The notes under the pieces were generated by a model. That model did not search any database and was not told where the DNA came from. It saw only the letters and a program-made list of their open reading frames with translations. Positions 24,325 to 36,969 of a stretch of 64,000 nt of DNA are shown piece by piece. This stretch comes from Ananas comosus (lineage: Eukaryota > Streptophyta > Magnoliopsida > Poales > Bromeliaceae), in NCBI RefSeq assembly GCF_001540865.1, contig NC_033640.1:8699170-8763169 (forward strand). The letters are read 5' to 3'. Within the stretch, counting starts at the first letter, position 1. Every line of letters starts with the position of its first letter. The translations under genes and the position numbers were made by a program.

Positions 24325-24588
24325 CAGTGCAAAGATAGTAAACATAGACTAGTAGTTAAATAACACCAGATAAAACAAGGAAAGGTTTTAGGGTCGCAGG
24401 ATAACTAGAGAAGATTCAAACGCATAGGAGGACGTTCTCCACAAAGACAAGTCAGCATCAGATTCTTCAGGAACTCGAATAGGCTCTGAGAGATATCCTG
24501 AGCAAAACTAAGGAAAGTACGGAAAGAAAGTGAGTGGCGACAGAAGAGGAGATCTAGTAACGGTGGTTGGAAGCATAAATGGCATGCC
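22880..24588. other. 3' flank of the KH-domain gene, no gene seen
   Basis: About 1.7 kb of AT-rich DNA. The part next to 24589 probably holds the KH gene's 3' UTR. The ACTCCCACTTCTGAGACTT string occurs twice (near 23957 and 24071), a small local duplication. A (GA)n run of about 21 units lies at 24278-24320. Confidence 0.5.
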
Positions 24589-27500
24589 TTAAGTTGACAT
24601 TACAAAAGCCTTAATCAAGTTCTCCGCTGATTGCTTCTGCTCGGGTGTACCAGAAATCTGAGCAATGCGTTCAAAATGGGATGTTTTTGAATCGACTATT
24701 TCTATGTGAGCTCCAGAAATCTGCAATAACGTCAAAAATATAAATATTTGTCAAAGAAAAAAAAAGACCAAAAATATCTAGTTGAATTTTGCTATTAGTG
24801 TAGAAGGGGAAAAGATGGAAAAGTTGTTGATAGGCTAACAGTAAACTAATAATGTCAACAGGAAAGTAAATGAAACTAAAAGAAAATAAGCAAGCACAAA
24901 AAGAACATGCATAAATTCGAATATAAGCACACATAACAGCACAGGCTAAAAGAAAAATATGCAATCAAGTCATTAATAGGAAAAATCTAGTTTTGTTTTG
25001 CTAAAATGATGAAGCCACAATAAGTTACAATAAAATCATTTTTGTTCTAAAGCTTCTATCAGCAAAATATTGATGGTCTATTATCTCTTATACTACGTTA
25101 AAGGCTCAAGGACTTGCTCAACATTTGCAACACCAATAATTTAGGAGATTTATCATCAAATTTGAAGGTTCTTAGTATTAAATGTAACCTCATTTACCGC
25201 ACAGAACTTCAAACGCTCCTATTCAAGAGCATCAGGTTTCAATAGCTGTATCTATATGTATGGGTTCAAGGGATTAGTACATTACCACCTTCCAACATAC
25301 ATTCAACAAGAGTTAGAACTAAGCTCACGTCGTCCCCAGTTTCATCCTCCGCTACAGAGAATGCAAGCCATAGAAAAGCGTAGTACCAACTTCTTTTGTT
25401 ATGTGATGTATGCTTGTATTCTCTATAATCTCCACATCCCATTCGTATCCATCATAAAGAAACTATGCAGAAATATGAATGAAAGGAAAAAAAAAGACTG
25501 ACCTTTCTAATGTTTTCCAAGTTTGTCCCACCTTTCCCCATAACTTTAGACAAGGCATGTGAAGGAATCACCATCTCAGTATAAGGAGGTAATCTGCTAA
25601 GTAAACAAATAAACAGTAAAATGACATTTGGTACACCCATTTCTTAGTATAGTCCAAAAACGAAGTATAATATCTGGACAAAGGAAATTGCTATCGATAA
25701 GATTTGATAAAGCATGCATCCACCACATATGCTGTCTAAAGCAAAGTATAAGGAAGTAATTTTGTACATACAGAGGAAATGAAGAACTTACCCTCCATAC
25801 AACTTTGAGGAATACGAGGAAAGTGATCCATAGCTGTTCTCTCCAGCCTGAAAAGGAAGTGCAGATAGAAACACCAGCATTTAGCCCATATATTACAAAC
25901 TTCTTAGATCAGATAGGTAAGTTCCAGAAAGTTCAAAAACAAGCAAAATAGCATAACTCAATGTACCTGCAAAGAGTTGTACCCATACAAACTGCCCCCA
26001 GGAAAAACTGTCAATTCCCTTTCAGCTTCCACTCTGGACTCATAGCTCAAAGGAGCTACTGGTGGCATACTGGACAATATCGTAGGCAGAGCACTGGTAT
26101 ATAAAGGATCAACAGGTGGAATAGCCGGATTACTATCTTTTGTAACATTCTGGCTGCCCTCCTTGTCCCTCAAAGCATCCTCCCTAAGCTTCAAAACAAT
26201 CTGAACAAGTGCATCGCGGACGTGACCCACTTCTCCCGAGACCTAAATGCAGTCATGAGAATTAGAAGCATAACCATAAAAACCTATCCTAGTGCCTTTT
26301 TAGCTTGGCTATTGAAAGTTGTCCACTCTAGAAGTACAAGCTTCCAAAAACAAAGCCTTTCGTTAAAAAATACAAAAAAAAAATTCTGGGGCTTTTGAAA
26401 TTGTGCCTGGAAGTGGTTGGAAGCTAAAAAGTGCCCGAAAAGCAAACTTATGCTTCAATTACATAGAAAATCTGTTGAAGATAATTTACAAAGAAGTTCT
26501 TGGTGCTTCTTTAAGCAACTCTACTCAAACAACACTTCTACAAAAACTCCACCCAAAAGAGGCCCTAAGCGAAGCAAGGGGAAATAAAGTCAGTGAAAAG
26601 AAACAACCTCAACAAGCTCGTCACTAGAAGAAGCTTGCTTGGGCTTTTCACCCTTTGAGATGCGAATATCCGCCTTGGTCTTCTTTCGCATGTCATTTAC
26701 AATTGAACCACCCTTGCCAATAAGACAACCGATAACCTTAGATGGAACAAGAAGGCGGATATTAACAGTATCATCATCTTCATCATTAATCTTTCCTTGG
26801 AGCAGCAAAACAGCTTCGACTGCTGAAGATTTCACATCATAAGTGGACTCTGTGGATGAAACAGTGATAACGCACTCCTCAGTTTCACCCTTCGTATCAT
26901 CGACATCTATACGCGAACCACTCTCTTGCCTTATACTCTTTATAGTGCTCCCCCCCTTACCAATAACCCGTCCAATTTTGTCAGAAGGGCATAAGACGCG
27001 TAAGATTAGCTCCTCAGACCTTGATGAACTGCTGAACCCAGAAACAACAGGAAGAGCAGATGGGTAAATTGGCCATGAGCTAGCTGCATTGGTTAACCCA
27101 GAAAGGTCAGGTGGATGTGGTGTCGTGCCAATGGTTGATAACCCAGATCTAGGAGGAACAAAAGAATCCACACTTGGATAGAAGCCACCAGCCGAATAAA
27201 CTGGCACATCTGAAGGAATTATAATGCTCGGAGGAATCTCTGAAACAGAAGTTTCAAGGGAGATCTCTTCTTTCGGTGAAAACTTATACATAATGGCAGA
27301 TATTGCATACAATGCTTTGTTAACTGCTTTGGAATCTCCTGTTATCTGCAAAAAATGAAAGGGGTATCCAAATTAAAAATAGCAAACAGTGGCAGGAAAA
27401 TGTTGCATCAATTAAAGTAAGACACATGGTGCAAACAGAGGCAGGAATATGTTGCATCAGTTAAAGTAAGACACCCGCCGATCAATATAGCAGAATCGTA

Positions 27501-28726
27501 GTGCGTTATGCTACTGAAGGATCTGGAAATCATAGCCTTCTTATCATAGAAGAGTTTAGGAGATCCCAAAGGCTGTCACAATCAAAGGTACTTTGAGACG
27601 GAAGAAAAATCCAAAAGAATAATAAACTCTAAACGTGTGTCTGCTATAAGAGAATGAACCACAAATAGTACAATACATGCAACAAGAACAACTAGATAAA
27701 AAAAAGGTATCAAGAAATTCTTCGTAAAGTAGTGCTACAATACCACCACTCAATTAGGGAGAGAGTGATTACACATCCAGCATCCTAGTCCTAGAAGAAC
27801 ATGAAAAGAACACCAGTTATTTCAAACACTATATGACTATGTGGAAGATGACAAGTGCAACAAATGCAACATAAATAGACTACATGAAAACAGGTGATCA
27901 CAGAATACTCTATCAGTATTATATCTTTTCATATCGTCTTACACTATGAACTTAGATAAGTGGGGAGCATGCATAGTAATTAGTGGAGATAAGGATAGAG
28001 TACGATTGAACATTTACCAAGAGAAAAAGCCCTAATAATTCGATAGACCAAGTTACCAATAAGTTATGCAACATAAATATATTAAAGTAGCTTACATAGC
28101 AAGTAGCATTCTACTTGTAAGAATTTACAATAAGCAAAACCAATTACCTGAACAAAGTTGTCAAAACTCATCGCACAGGAATGGGTAGCTTCATTGGGAT
28201 CCTTCGGGTTAACTCTAATGTTGGCTTTAGTATTTGATCTGAGCCTCTTAATGGTCGCCCCAGACTTACCAATTATATTAGCTGCCTGACTCGCCGGCAC
28301 AAGAATGTTTGCTTCCTCCTTGCTCTTCTTGTCAGAATCACTAGCGTTGGCCAAAGAAGTAACTATAGCATCGTGTACCTTAAGTAGTGCATCCTGGGCA
28401 GGGCAAATAGGTTCTTTGCCATCCTCATCAGCATCCATAGGTTCTTTATCCTTGACATAGCAATATATATTAATGACTCTTTTGTCCGCACCGGGAAAGG
28501 GATCTACGACCTTTACTTTCGCGTGCGTCTCTTGTCTGATTGAGTTTATCACTTTACCATTCTTACCAATCACACTCCCGATAACACTGCTCGGACAAAG
28601 TATGCGGTAGATGACCAACTCGCCATCGCCGGAACCTTCTTTGTTAACAAATCTCTTCTTCTGATTTCTCCCTTCGTTATCGTTGCCCCTCTGCTGCCGA
28701 TAACGTTTTCCGCTATCGCCCATCAT
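24589..28726 (-). CDS. Five-KH-domain RNA-binding protein (HEN4-like), 6 exons
   Basis: Minus-strand exons in order: 28726-28148, 27345-26608, 26242-25967, 25847-25792, 25593-25503 and 24720-24589 (stop 24591-24589). They give 1872 nt, 623 aa. Five KH motifs bind single-stranded RNA, each with an intact GxxG loop: GKNG (residue 54), GKSG (153), GKGG (322), GKGG (403) and GKGG (569). KH1-2 and KH3-4 are paired, and a proline/serine-rich linker (about 220-300) separates the pairs. The N-terminus is basic (RYRQQRGN...NQKKRF). This five-KH layout is that of plant HEN4 and relatives, which act in nuclear pre-mRNA processing. The exact ortholog and target RNA cannot be told from sequence. Two ATGs in tandem (28726, 28723) open the frame. 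Confidence 0.88.
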
Positions 28727-28735
28727 ACAACCAAC

Positions 28736-29186
28736 TACATATAATTTTCAAAAAATATAAACAAATTTTTAAAAATTAAACAAAGTCAAGGAATCTCATT
28801 CACATCCTTTACATCAAAATAAATAAAATAAAACATCTTTTACAATCAAACTCATGATTTGAAAAGCTTCTTAATCAAATCGAAAAAAAAAAAGTTAAAC
28901 AAATGATGCAATCGAACGATAATTATCCGAACAATACTACAACAACTATCCAATCTTAGTGATCCGAACAGCTAGTCATAAGGAAAACAAGAGGTATTAC
29001 TCCAAACTGCAACAAGACCATAACTTTATCCCAAGAACCCTAACCCTAACAAACTGAAGGCACGAAAGCAAGGATTGGGCAAAACCCTAGCTCTACAGAA
29101 CCCCCAGAAAAGCGCCCATTGCGGCGCGCGTGGCCATCGAAGCCCTAATCTACGATAAAGGCGCAACGAGGAAGAAGAAGAGTACC
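28736..29186 (-). other. Possible 5' UTR intron of the KH-domain gene
   Basis: On the minus strand a donor CTCGAAG|GTACTC lies near 29186, in a GC-rich leader, and an acceptor ATGTAG lies near 28736, about 10 nt before the start codon. The interval is AT-rich with no ATG-led frame of note. This is inferred from splice-like sites only. Confidence 0.4.
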
Positions 29187-29339
29187 TTCGAGGTCGAAAA
29201 ACCCTAGCACGGGGGAGCCCACGGGGAGGAGGAAGCGCCGGGAGAGCCCGAGAGCGCGTCGCGGTTTTGGGAATTGCGGTAGAACCAAATCGGAGACCCT
29301 CGCAATGGGGTTTTGTATGTGAGAAATGGGAGCAAATTG

Positions 29340-30792
29340 CATTGCCAGTCCCTAAACTTTCGGTCTAGTTTTATTTTGGTCCCCGAGTTTGATTTATAAT
29401 TGTATGTTAGATTCTGCACTTTTATTAAGATTTTAATTTAGTCCCTAGACTGTCAACAGATTTCCAATTACGTCCTTACTCTTTATTAGATGTAATGGGT
29501 TATAGCTAATTCATTTTCTTGTTCATATGAGTGAATTGGATTCAGCAATTTTTTTGTCCGTATCATACTTTTATTTAAAAATTTGATTTTTATATGGAGA
29601 AAAAAATTGTCCCTCAATAGATTATAGCGTTAAAAATTATTTGATAAATTCATGACACATAAATATACAAATGCACTATATATAAGGAATAATTTATTTC
29701 ACTAATAATACATGCTCGCGTGCGCACACAAAAGACTTAAAGTAAAGCTCTACGAACAAAAAAAAATTGAGAAACAAAATAAAAAGTGTATAGCTTGCAT
29801 TGCTCGTGATAAAAAGAGAGCATTTGCATATATAACCCTACAAAGTTTGAATATTTCATAGTACTTTCTTTGAGTATTTAATATCTAGGATGGGTGTACT
29901 GGTGTAGTACACTACCAATTGTTTCCAACCCTTTCTTTCTTTCTTTCTTTTGAGTAAAATATAGCACGCTATCCGTTTCATTCATTTAAAAGGTGAACTC
30001 AGCTACATGAGTGAGGCATCATAGGTCTCGGGTGTGGCAAAAACGAAACGGCAGAAAGCGGAAAAGCCAAAAAAAAAAAAAAATCATTAGCGATTGTAGT
30101 GATGTCTCTCCACTGAGTGAAGTTTCTCTCACAAGTTTGTCGGCTATTTAATATTGTAAATTCCAACGATTGGATTTGTCTGGGTTCCCCTAAAGATCGC
30201 ACCATCTCTGGTCTCTCAAATGACCCAGCAAGCTATTAGTCCAATTAGGCCAGTACTCATAGATTGTCGCCCCTTCCTTCCTTTCCATCTATCCCAAACC
30301 AAATTCACATCTTCGCCCAAATCTCCTCGAGTGTTTCCAACTCTTTCTCGCTTTTATTTTGGTCTTCGTCCTTAGTTTTTCGTTGTAATGAGATTTCTAA
30401 CCTTCTACAAGTAATAGTATCGGTACCTCTAACAAAAATTGGTGCCTCTAACAAAAATTGGTGGCATTAGTAGCACGACAAATATTAATTGATTCTGATG
30501 CGGAGTTTTTATTTAGAATTATAATTCCTTTTTCAGGATAAACAAGTAGGTCGGATTGCTAATATATCACAAGTCTCTCCATCTTCCTTTCACATTTTAC
30601 ATATACCATCTGGATCATTTTTTATACCAAAATTAACTTTATTTAAAAAATATATATATACTCTACGTGTATTTGTTAGTTTTGATATTATATATATGAT
30701 TTAGAACTTCAATTCTCCCCATAAGCTTTCTGGGCAGCCCAACCTTCTATCGACCTTGCCTAGAAGCCTGTACTTAGATCTCTACGTACATG
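29340..30792. other. Intergenic AT-rich DNA with repeat fragments
   Basis: 29350-29460 has the AGTCCCTAAACTTT / TTTAGTCCCTAGACTGT look of a common plant repeat in inverted arrangement. 29930-29990 has a TTTC run and ATAGCACGCTATCCGTTTCATT, the same words as the poly-T end of the SINE family below, so it may be a broken SINE. A 19-bp unit (CCTCTAACAAAAATTGGTG) is doubled near 30426. No gene is seen. Confidence 0.45.
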
Positions 30793-31470
30793 TGTGATTT
30801 AGTCCCACATTGAAAATCAAAAGCTTGTGAATGCATCTTTTATAGTCACTTACTTTTAAGCTAGTTATTTAGAAGAATATAAGAGTAAAACTCTCTACTA
30901 AACACACACGTATGTACCGCACGAGCGGCGCCGGGCTAGGCAAATGGGCAGCGCACACGGTCCAGGCTACCTATTCAATTAACCTTTTATTTTTTGAGAT
31001 TTTATGTTAAACTTAATTATTATCTTACCATGATAAGGGGCCAAATCAGATCTTGCCCAGATTTGGTCTATTCTAGAATCTAATGACTACCTTACCTTAT
31101 AATAAGGGCCCAAATCAGATCTTACCCAGATTTAGTCTATCCTCGATGATAAGGGCTAATGGCTTACCCGAGATAGAGCTATTGGGCTCTTACCTGTATA
31201 AAGAAGGCATGAGAGGATGCACTGGTTAGAACAGGGGTTCAACCTGCAATCTCTTCCTCTTTTCTCTACTTTGAGCGTTACCTCCTTCTCTACACTAAGC
31301 TTTACATCATTTTACACTCAGCTGGATCTCCGCAAGCCTAGTGGGTTCGTATTGCACCACCCTAAAGACGTGTCGACAAGGTGGACAGTAGTCATTGTAC
31401 CGCTAGGAATGATTACTGGAGCCTCGCATGTACGTGGAGGGACAATTTCGCATCTAGAACAACGCTTTAG
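30793..31470 (+). mobile_element. Copia-like LTR remnant
   Basis: It starts TGTGATTTAGTCCCACATTG, the usual look of Ty1/copia LTR starts in plants. It contains two direct copies of a CCAAATCAGATCTT(G/A)CCCAGATTT block (about 31041 and 31108), then a TATAAAG box near 31197 followed by a pyrimidine-rich stretch, as in an R/U5 region. The right end is not clear and no internal domain follows. The 140-codon open frame at 31217 is not credible as a gene. Confidence 0.45.
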
Positions 31471-31689
31471 CACGCCTCGAATCACATGCCTCATCTGTTC
31501 TCTTCTTCCTAATATTTTCTTACTGATTCTTGCATGCGTTTTAAAATACTTATTTAAACTTTGTGTTTCAAACTATTTTGAAAAAAATATAATTTTTATT
31601 AAAAGATTGGAAAGATTTTTCAACGGTATTTTCTTCTAGTAGAGTAAGGGATTTAGAATCGTGGTCGGAGGCCAAGGGATTCAAATGTT

Positions 31690-31845
31690 TTTTTTTTTTT
31701 GAGAGAGATAGATAACATGCTACCAACTTCGTTTATTTCATTTAGAAATAAACTTAACTAGAAATATGAATCAAGTAGAATTCGAATTTGGGACCTCGGG
31801 TATCACCCACCAAGCTTTTTACCACTTATGCTAGGAACAGTCGGT
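31690..31845 (-). mobile_element. tRNA-derived SINE with 17-bp target duplication
   Basis: Read on the minus strand, it starts GACCGACTGTTCCTAGC, has an A-box-like GTGGTAAAAAGCTTGGTG and a B-box-like GAGGTCCCAAATTCGAATT, and ends in a poly-A run. The target duplication CAAGGGATTCAAATGTT flanks it (31673-31689, 31846-31862). It shares sequence with copies near 42413 and 61723. Confidence 0.85.
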
Positions 31846-32682
31846 CAAGGGATTCAAATGTTGAAGAGCATATCATGTGGGATCTTTTGTGTAGAAAATG
31901 AGTTGATTCTATATTTAAAGTAATCTATTCATACCCTACTCTTCCAAATAAAAAAAAATATATTTTTAACTTTATAAAATTTTGAATTAAATTTTCTATT
32001 CATGCCCTTATCAACCATAAGCAATGCTATAAAACTCGCAAATCAGTGAAGCAACAGAACAATCTGTGTCTTTTTTCTTTCTTTTTTTGCGGGGGTAGCT
32101 GTAGGCCAATCCCTCTCAATATACATGTGTTCCTTTTATGTGTTGTAGTATTGCAATTTGCCAAGCATGCATCTACATCCCCATAAGAAATGTTTCTTTT
32201 ACCGTAAATAGGAGGCGATGAAGTTATTTTCGACCGTAAATACTTTATTTTTTTATTTGATTTGTCATAAATAAATTCGATCGCAACTTTATTTTTTCCA
32301 AATATCACAATTGACTACATCCTGAGCAGTGCCAAAGTCAATTATTAAAAGAGAAAAAGATAAAAAATTAATAACAAAACACTTTCCGGTTGGATAAACA
32401 AACAGAACCTAAATGAATTAAATTTCGTGTTAAATAAATCCATTGAGAGTTAAAAAAAGGAAAAAAAAAGAAACGAAAAGAATGCCGATGGAAAAATAGA
32501 GAAAATGAAAATAAAGTGTCTCCCCCGAGGTCTATAAAAAATAACAAGCTCCTCAATCGCAATTTTTTTTTTATTAGAAAAAGAGCGATTAGGCGCAAAT
32601 AACATGACATAAATTTGCTGAGAATTTAAGCATTTTTTATCGGTTGGTAGAGAAAGATATGTGCTTTTTATCTGGTGACGGA

Positions 32683-35600
32683 TTAGGGCTTGAAAGGCGC
32701 AAAAACCACCACAGAGTTGTGTCCCCCGAATCCAAATGAGTTTGAAATAGCTACAATAACAAATTTCAAAGTATGTGTGTAAGAGAGAGAGAGAGAGAGA
32801 GAGAGAGGGAATGTAAATAAAATAGCAAATTTTGACATGGAGAGAGTGAGGAAGATATTCAATTTATTAATTCACTCACCAACATTCACTTCATGTTGCT
32901 GCTTTTTATGTGCCACTGTATCGAACTCAACTGCAGGTTCCAGGTTCTGCATTTAGCAACAGAGCATATATTTGAAAGCGTTAGGACTTTGTTAAGAATA
33001 AATATAAAAAATTAAACTTTATAAGAATATATTTGTCATTCGATATGTTTACAGAAAGCTGCGTACAATTAACCCTTTTATATTTCTATTCAACACTTAC
33101 AAATTGGTTTATGGTAGGATGCAACCATCCAGTAGTTATTGCTTTGATCACTGCAATGCCCTCCAAAGCCCCAGCTGCTCCAAGGCAGTGCCCTATTATA
33201 GACTGCAAAAACCACAAAAAAAAAAAAAAAAATTAGATGAAAATAAGGCAAAAAAATTTTTTTTTTTTTTTGAAAAAAAAACCTTGGAGAAGTAGATACT
33301 CAAACTTGTGTTCACCTTTGTTGCATTGATCTTGATCTGCGAATTAATGTTTTTGAAGACCTGTTTGATAGCATTCACTTCAGCCAAATCACCGATCGGC
33401 GTGGAAGTTGCGTGAGCATTTATATAATTAACCTGAAATCAAGCACATTTAATTTTTTGTACATTTTATAAAAATGTTATTCTAATCAACTGTGCGAGCA
33501 CGTAATATGAGTTGCAGCTCATTCTAAATCCACTTATTATTTTGAAATGTGGGTCATGTTTGTGTCGATATCAAATCCAAACACAACTTAAATCTTGGTC
33601 GAAATTGATCTGAAATTAGCTAGAAAATGTTCCAATGCTTAACAGCTTTTCGTAGCGAAAGTGCGAGTTTTACCCTCAAATTGTGGGAAAAATTCTATTT
33701 TTTCACTGTAAAAGTTCTCGAGCTGAGAGGCACACCTGCAAATGCGAACTAGTTCTCCGTATATATTTACAAATAAATTATAACTTTGAAGAGTATAAAT
33801 TTAAAATACTATTCATATACTATCAATAGTATACTAGCTCAATTCATTCTCTGTCTCTATATAGAGAGAGAGACAGAGAGTTGAGCTAGAATGCTATCGG
33901 TAGCAAACGGGTTCCGTTGCCACCCATTTGTTTTCGATGATGGAGCCTCCAAATCGATGATCAGTACTATTGAATATGATCCATACCAGTTAAAGTATAT
34001 AGAAACCAAATTTCAAATCTTTTCGAATCATTAGTTTAATGATCAAAGATTTCAAATTTTATAATTTTAATCGTCAATATAAGACGTTTTCTCATTTAAC
34101 GACGTAAAGATATTCAAATCAATTGAATTTTAGTTAGAAAATTTTTTAAACTATTTAGAATAAGATTTATATTCATGATCTTGATAACAAGACTTCTATC
34201 ATCACTTTTTAAAGAATTTTTATTTTCAGCTGTTCATTTTTGTGTTCACTTAATGGACAAGTGAACAATATCGAAAAAACATGAAATTTTATTTCTAGAT
34301 GCTTCAAATGGTATAGATTATGTTCAACGGTATCGATCGTCGATTTGGAGACTCCATCATCGAAAACAAACGGCTGGTAACGGAGCCCGTTTGCTACCGA
34401 TAGTATTTCAGCTCAACTATATATATATGCGAGTAGAGCTACTATGCTATCGGAAGCATAGAGGATCTGGTGATTCTAATTTTTTGACCCTTAGATCAAT
34501 CCCTTTGATCATTTCTAATATTTGGATTAATACTATTATCCTGTGGAGACCACTCAACTTTAGAAATACTACTCAACCCTAGGGAGGACTGCAATCATCC
34601 AACCGTATAATTTTTGATCCAAGGATTGAAAAGTAGGAAGCGTCAAAATCTCACAGCTTCCGATAGCATAGTAGCTCTACACTATATATGCTTAAGAACA
34701 AAGCAGAGTAAAAGTGAACAACCTCTTCTGGCGAGACTCCGGCGTCTTCGAGACTCTTCAGAATACAAGATGAAACACCGAGGCCGTCGGATCTCGGATC
34801 TGTTATATGGTAAGCGTCGCAGGTCACCGCACCTCCTAAATACTCGGCAAATATGGGCGCGTCGCGGTTCATGGCATGTTCCAGGCTCTCCAAAACCTTT
34901 TTTTTTTTTTTATACAAAAAGAAACTATTAATTAATTCCATGAATGCGAAGATACAACACAAGAGGATGAAGTAACCTGTAGATTTATAATTCTTTGAAT
35001 AATAAGAATTTTTTTTTTTTTTTTTTGTTTGGAGGGAATGAAGAGCTTAGCTAATTTATTAAAAAGTAGCAGTTCGAGTTTTGAGAAAGCAAATAAATTA
35101 TAAACACGCTCATAATAAATTTTGTCATTTTTTAATATTATTTATCAAGTCATAAAGAAAGTATTCAAAATTAACGGCAAAAAATAAAATTTTCATAAAA
35201 CGAGATAATATGATACTAAAATTTAAATCAAAGATATTAATCTTATTTTTTATAGTATAAAAAAATTTTAATCAAAATTTAACTTGATTTGATTATTTCT
35301 CTACTGTTAAATTTACATACTGCTTTTCACGATCAGTAAAGTAGTTAATTTTGGACCTCTTCAATTACTAGTAGTTGAATGATATCGAAAAATTATAAAA
35401 TTATAAAATTATAAAAATATTGACTATCTAAAAATTTATAGATAAATTTTGTCAATGCCTATATGGCGAATGGGTATAATGACCTATCCGTGGATTATCC
35501 AATTCGTGCGTTTGTCTAGTCTCCGTAAACGTACCAACACGCCTGAACCTTCCCCTATGACGAAGCCATCCCGGTCCCTGTCCCACGGCCGCGATGCCCT

Positions 35601-35966
35601 CCTTGGGTCGTCATTCCGCTGCGACAGCGCGCGGCATGCGACGAACCCGCCAAGGCCGATAGGGATGATGGAGGCCTCCACACCGCCCGCGAGCACGATG
35701 TCGGCGTCGCCGCGGCGGATGTGGTTGGCAGCGGCGCAGAGGCAGTGGTTGGAAGTGGCGCAGGCGGTGGAGATGGAGTATGTGGGGCCCATGAATGCGA
35801 CATCGATGGCGAGCAGCGCCGTGCCCATGTTGGTTATGGCGTAGGGGATGAAGAAGGGGTTGATCTTCCGCGGGCCGCGCTCCACGAGCGCCTGCACCCC
35901 GTCGGAGAGCGTCGTGAAGCCACCCATCCCGCTCCCAACGATCACGCCGGCCTTCATCTTGTCCAG
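32683..35966 (-). CDS. KAS1: 3-ketoacyl-ACP synthase I (KASI), 5' exons missing
   Basis: Minus-strand exons: 35966-35535, 34896-34723, 33432-33316, 33202-33101, 32946-32880 and 32750-32683 (stop 32685-32683). They give 319 aa, in phase throughout. KASI is the plastid condensing enzyme that extends acyl-ACP from C4 to C16 in fatty acid synthesis. The Cys-His-His active site is present: Cys in STACATSN, His in NAHATST and His in IIGHCLGAAG, plus the Lys of NATK. The end NSFGFGGHNSVVVF is typical. About 150 N-terminal residues (transit peptide and the VVITGMG start) are missing. The first exon seen begins at a splice acceptor (CTATCAG|CTGGAC). Nothing upstream to 37661 supplies them. So the gene is either a 5'-truncated copy or cut off by the assembly join at 37662. 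Confidence 0.82.
33879..34418. mobile_element. MITE with long terminal inverted repeats in a KASI intron
   Basis: The left arm AGTTGAGCTAGAATGCTATCGG and the right arm (reverse-complemented AGTTGAGCTGAAATACTATCGG) stay similar for about 90 bp, through GTAGCAAACGGG, TTTGTTTTCGATGATGGAG and CCAAATCGA. It is about 540 bp, non-coding, and sits in the 1.29-kb KASI intron between 33432 and 34723. Confidence 0.8.
34433..34680. mobile_element. MITE with GTAGAGCTACTATGCTAT ends in a KASI intron
   Basis: The ends GTAGAGCTACTATGCTATCGG and CCGATAGCATAGTAGCTCTAC form a perfect inverted repeat. The interior matches the element at 1134-1371. It lies 15 bp from the previous MITE, so two elements fill most of this intron. 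Confidence 0.85.
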
Positions 35967-36426
35967 CTGATAGGAACACTTTCTATTAATAATAAAAAAT
36001 AATAATACTGCTGGCAATTGATATATTCATGAAGAGTAACAAAATATACTACGAAAGCTCAAGTTGGTTTCAGAAAAAAAAAGCACAAACAAATTAGTCT
36101 ATTAAAATTTTATCTTAATTACATGCTTTGTTATAAAGTTTATAAGCAATTAGAATGGAGTGTTTACCGAACAATTTGTTAGTGCATCTCAAAGTTAATT
36201 AAGAAAGTTAGCATCTGAATTGATGTAATCAAATTCAATAGCCTGATGTAATGAAATTCACTAGCCTCAAAATGGTCCGAAGCTGTTTTCCTGGGAAAAA
36301 ACCAATATATATCCTACAGCATCGGAGCAAAGTTAACAAATTTAACATACTTAATTGTACTAGGACCAAGATTTTTATCTTACTAAACAAAATTTTTAGT
36401 CCAACTATATTTGCATCAGTCCAGAT

Positions 36427-36825
36427 TGTTGGTTTTAATGAGCCAGCATCATGCTCTGTGATAGAAGATTATGTTGGACTGAGTCATGTTTGAAATGACG
36501 TTAGACTGAATTTTATCAAATCATATTCAAAGTGGCATGAGACTAGTTAGACCGAGTCACAATCGAAACCCGTGGGTATTATGTTTGTACATTTTAAATG
36601 AATTAGTTGAGTATTTTCAATAGCTTGAGCTTTTGGAATAAATGATTAGCGCCAACGATCCAATAAGTGATATCAGAGACAGATTGTGCAGAAACTGAAG
36701 AGGTGATTGTTGATTTAAATAGGCCAGCATCTATCCTGTGGTGGGAGGTCATGTTGAACCGAGTCGTGTTCGAAATGGCATAATGCTGGTTGGGCTGAGT
36801 CACAGTCAGAACTGATGAGCATCGT
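36427..36825 (+). mobile_element. TRIM-like miniature LTR element: 239-bp LTR, primer site, second LTR piece
   Basis: 36427-36665 matches the 239-bp solo LTR at 11831 end to end (TGTTGG... to ...GCCAACGATCCAATA). Immediately after comes GTGATATCAGAGAC, close to the initiator-Met tRNA primer site TGGTATCAGAGC. After about 42 bp of internal sequence a second LTR-like copy starts at 36708 (TGTTGATTTAAATAGGCC) and fades near 36825. No coding region exists, as in terminal-repeat retrotransposons in miniature. Confidence 0.75.
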
Positions 36826-36969
36826 AAAATTTATGGTTACTACAATACAATTAAAAATTTCATAATAAAATAATTTATTATAATATGTAATATTTATGTT
36901 TATATAATTTACTTAGGTTCAATATCTAATCTCAACTATTTTAGTAAATTCACAAATTATTCGCGAATT

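Noticed and set aside
31217..31639. 140-codon frame (MHWLEQGFN start)
   Set aside because: It starts just after a TATAAAG box inside an LTR-like segment and runs into AT-rich DNA. No domain is recognised.
35449..36002. Several long frames on both strands over the first KASI exon seen
   Set aside because: They are shadows of a GC-rich real exon. Only the frame with STACATSN and IPIGLGGFVACRAL matches a known family.
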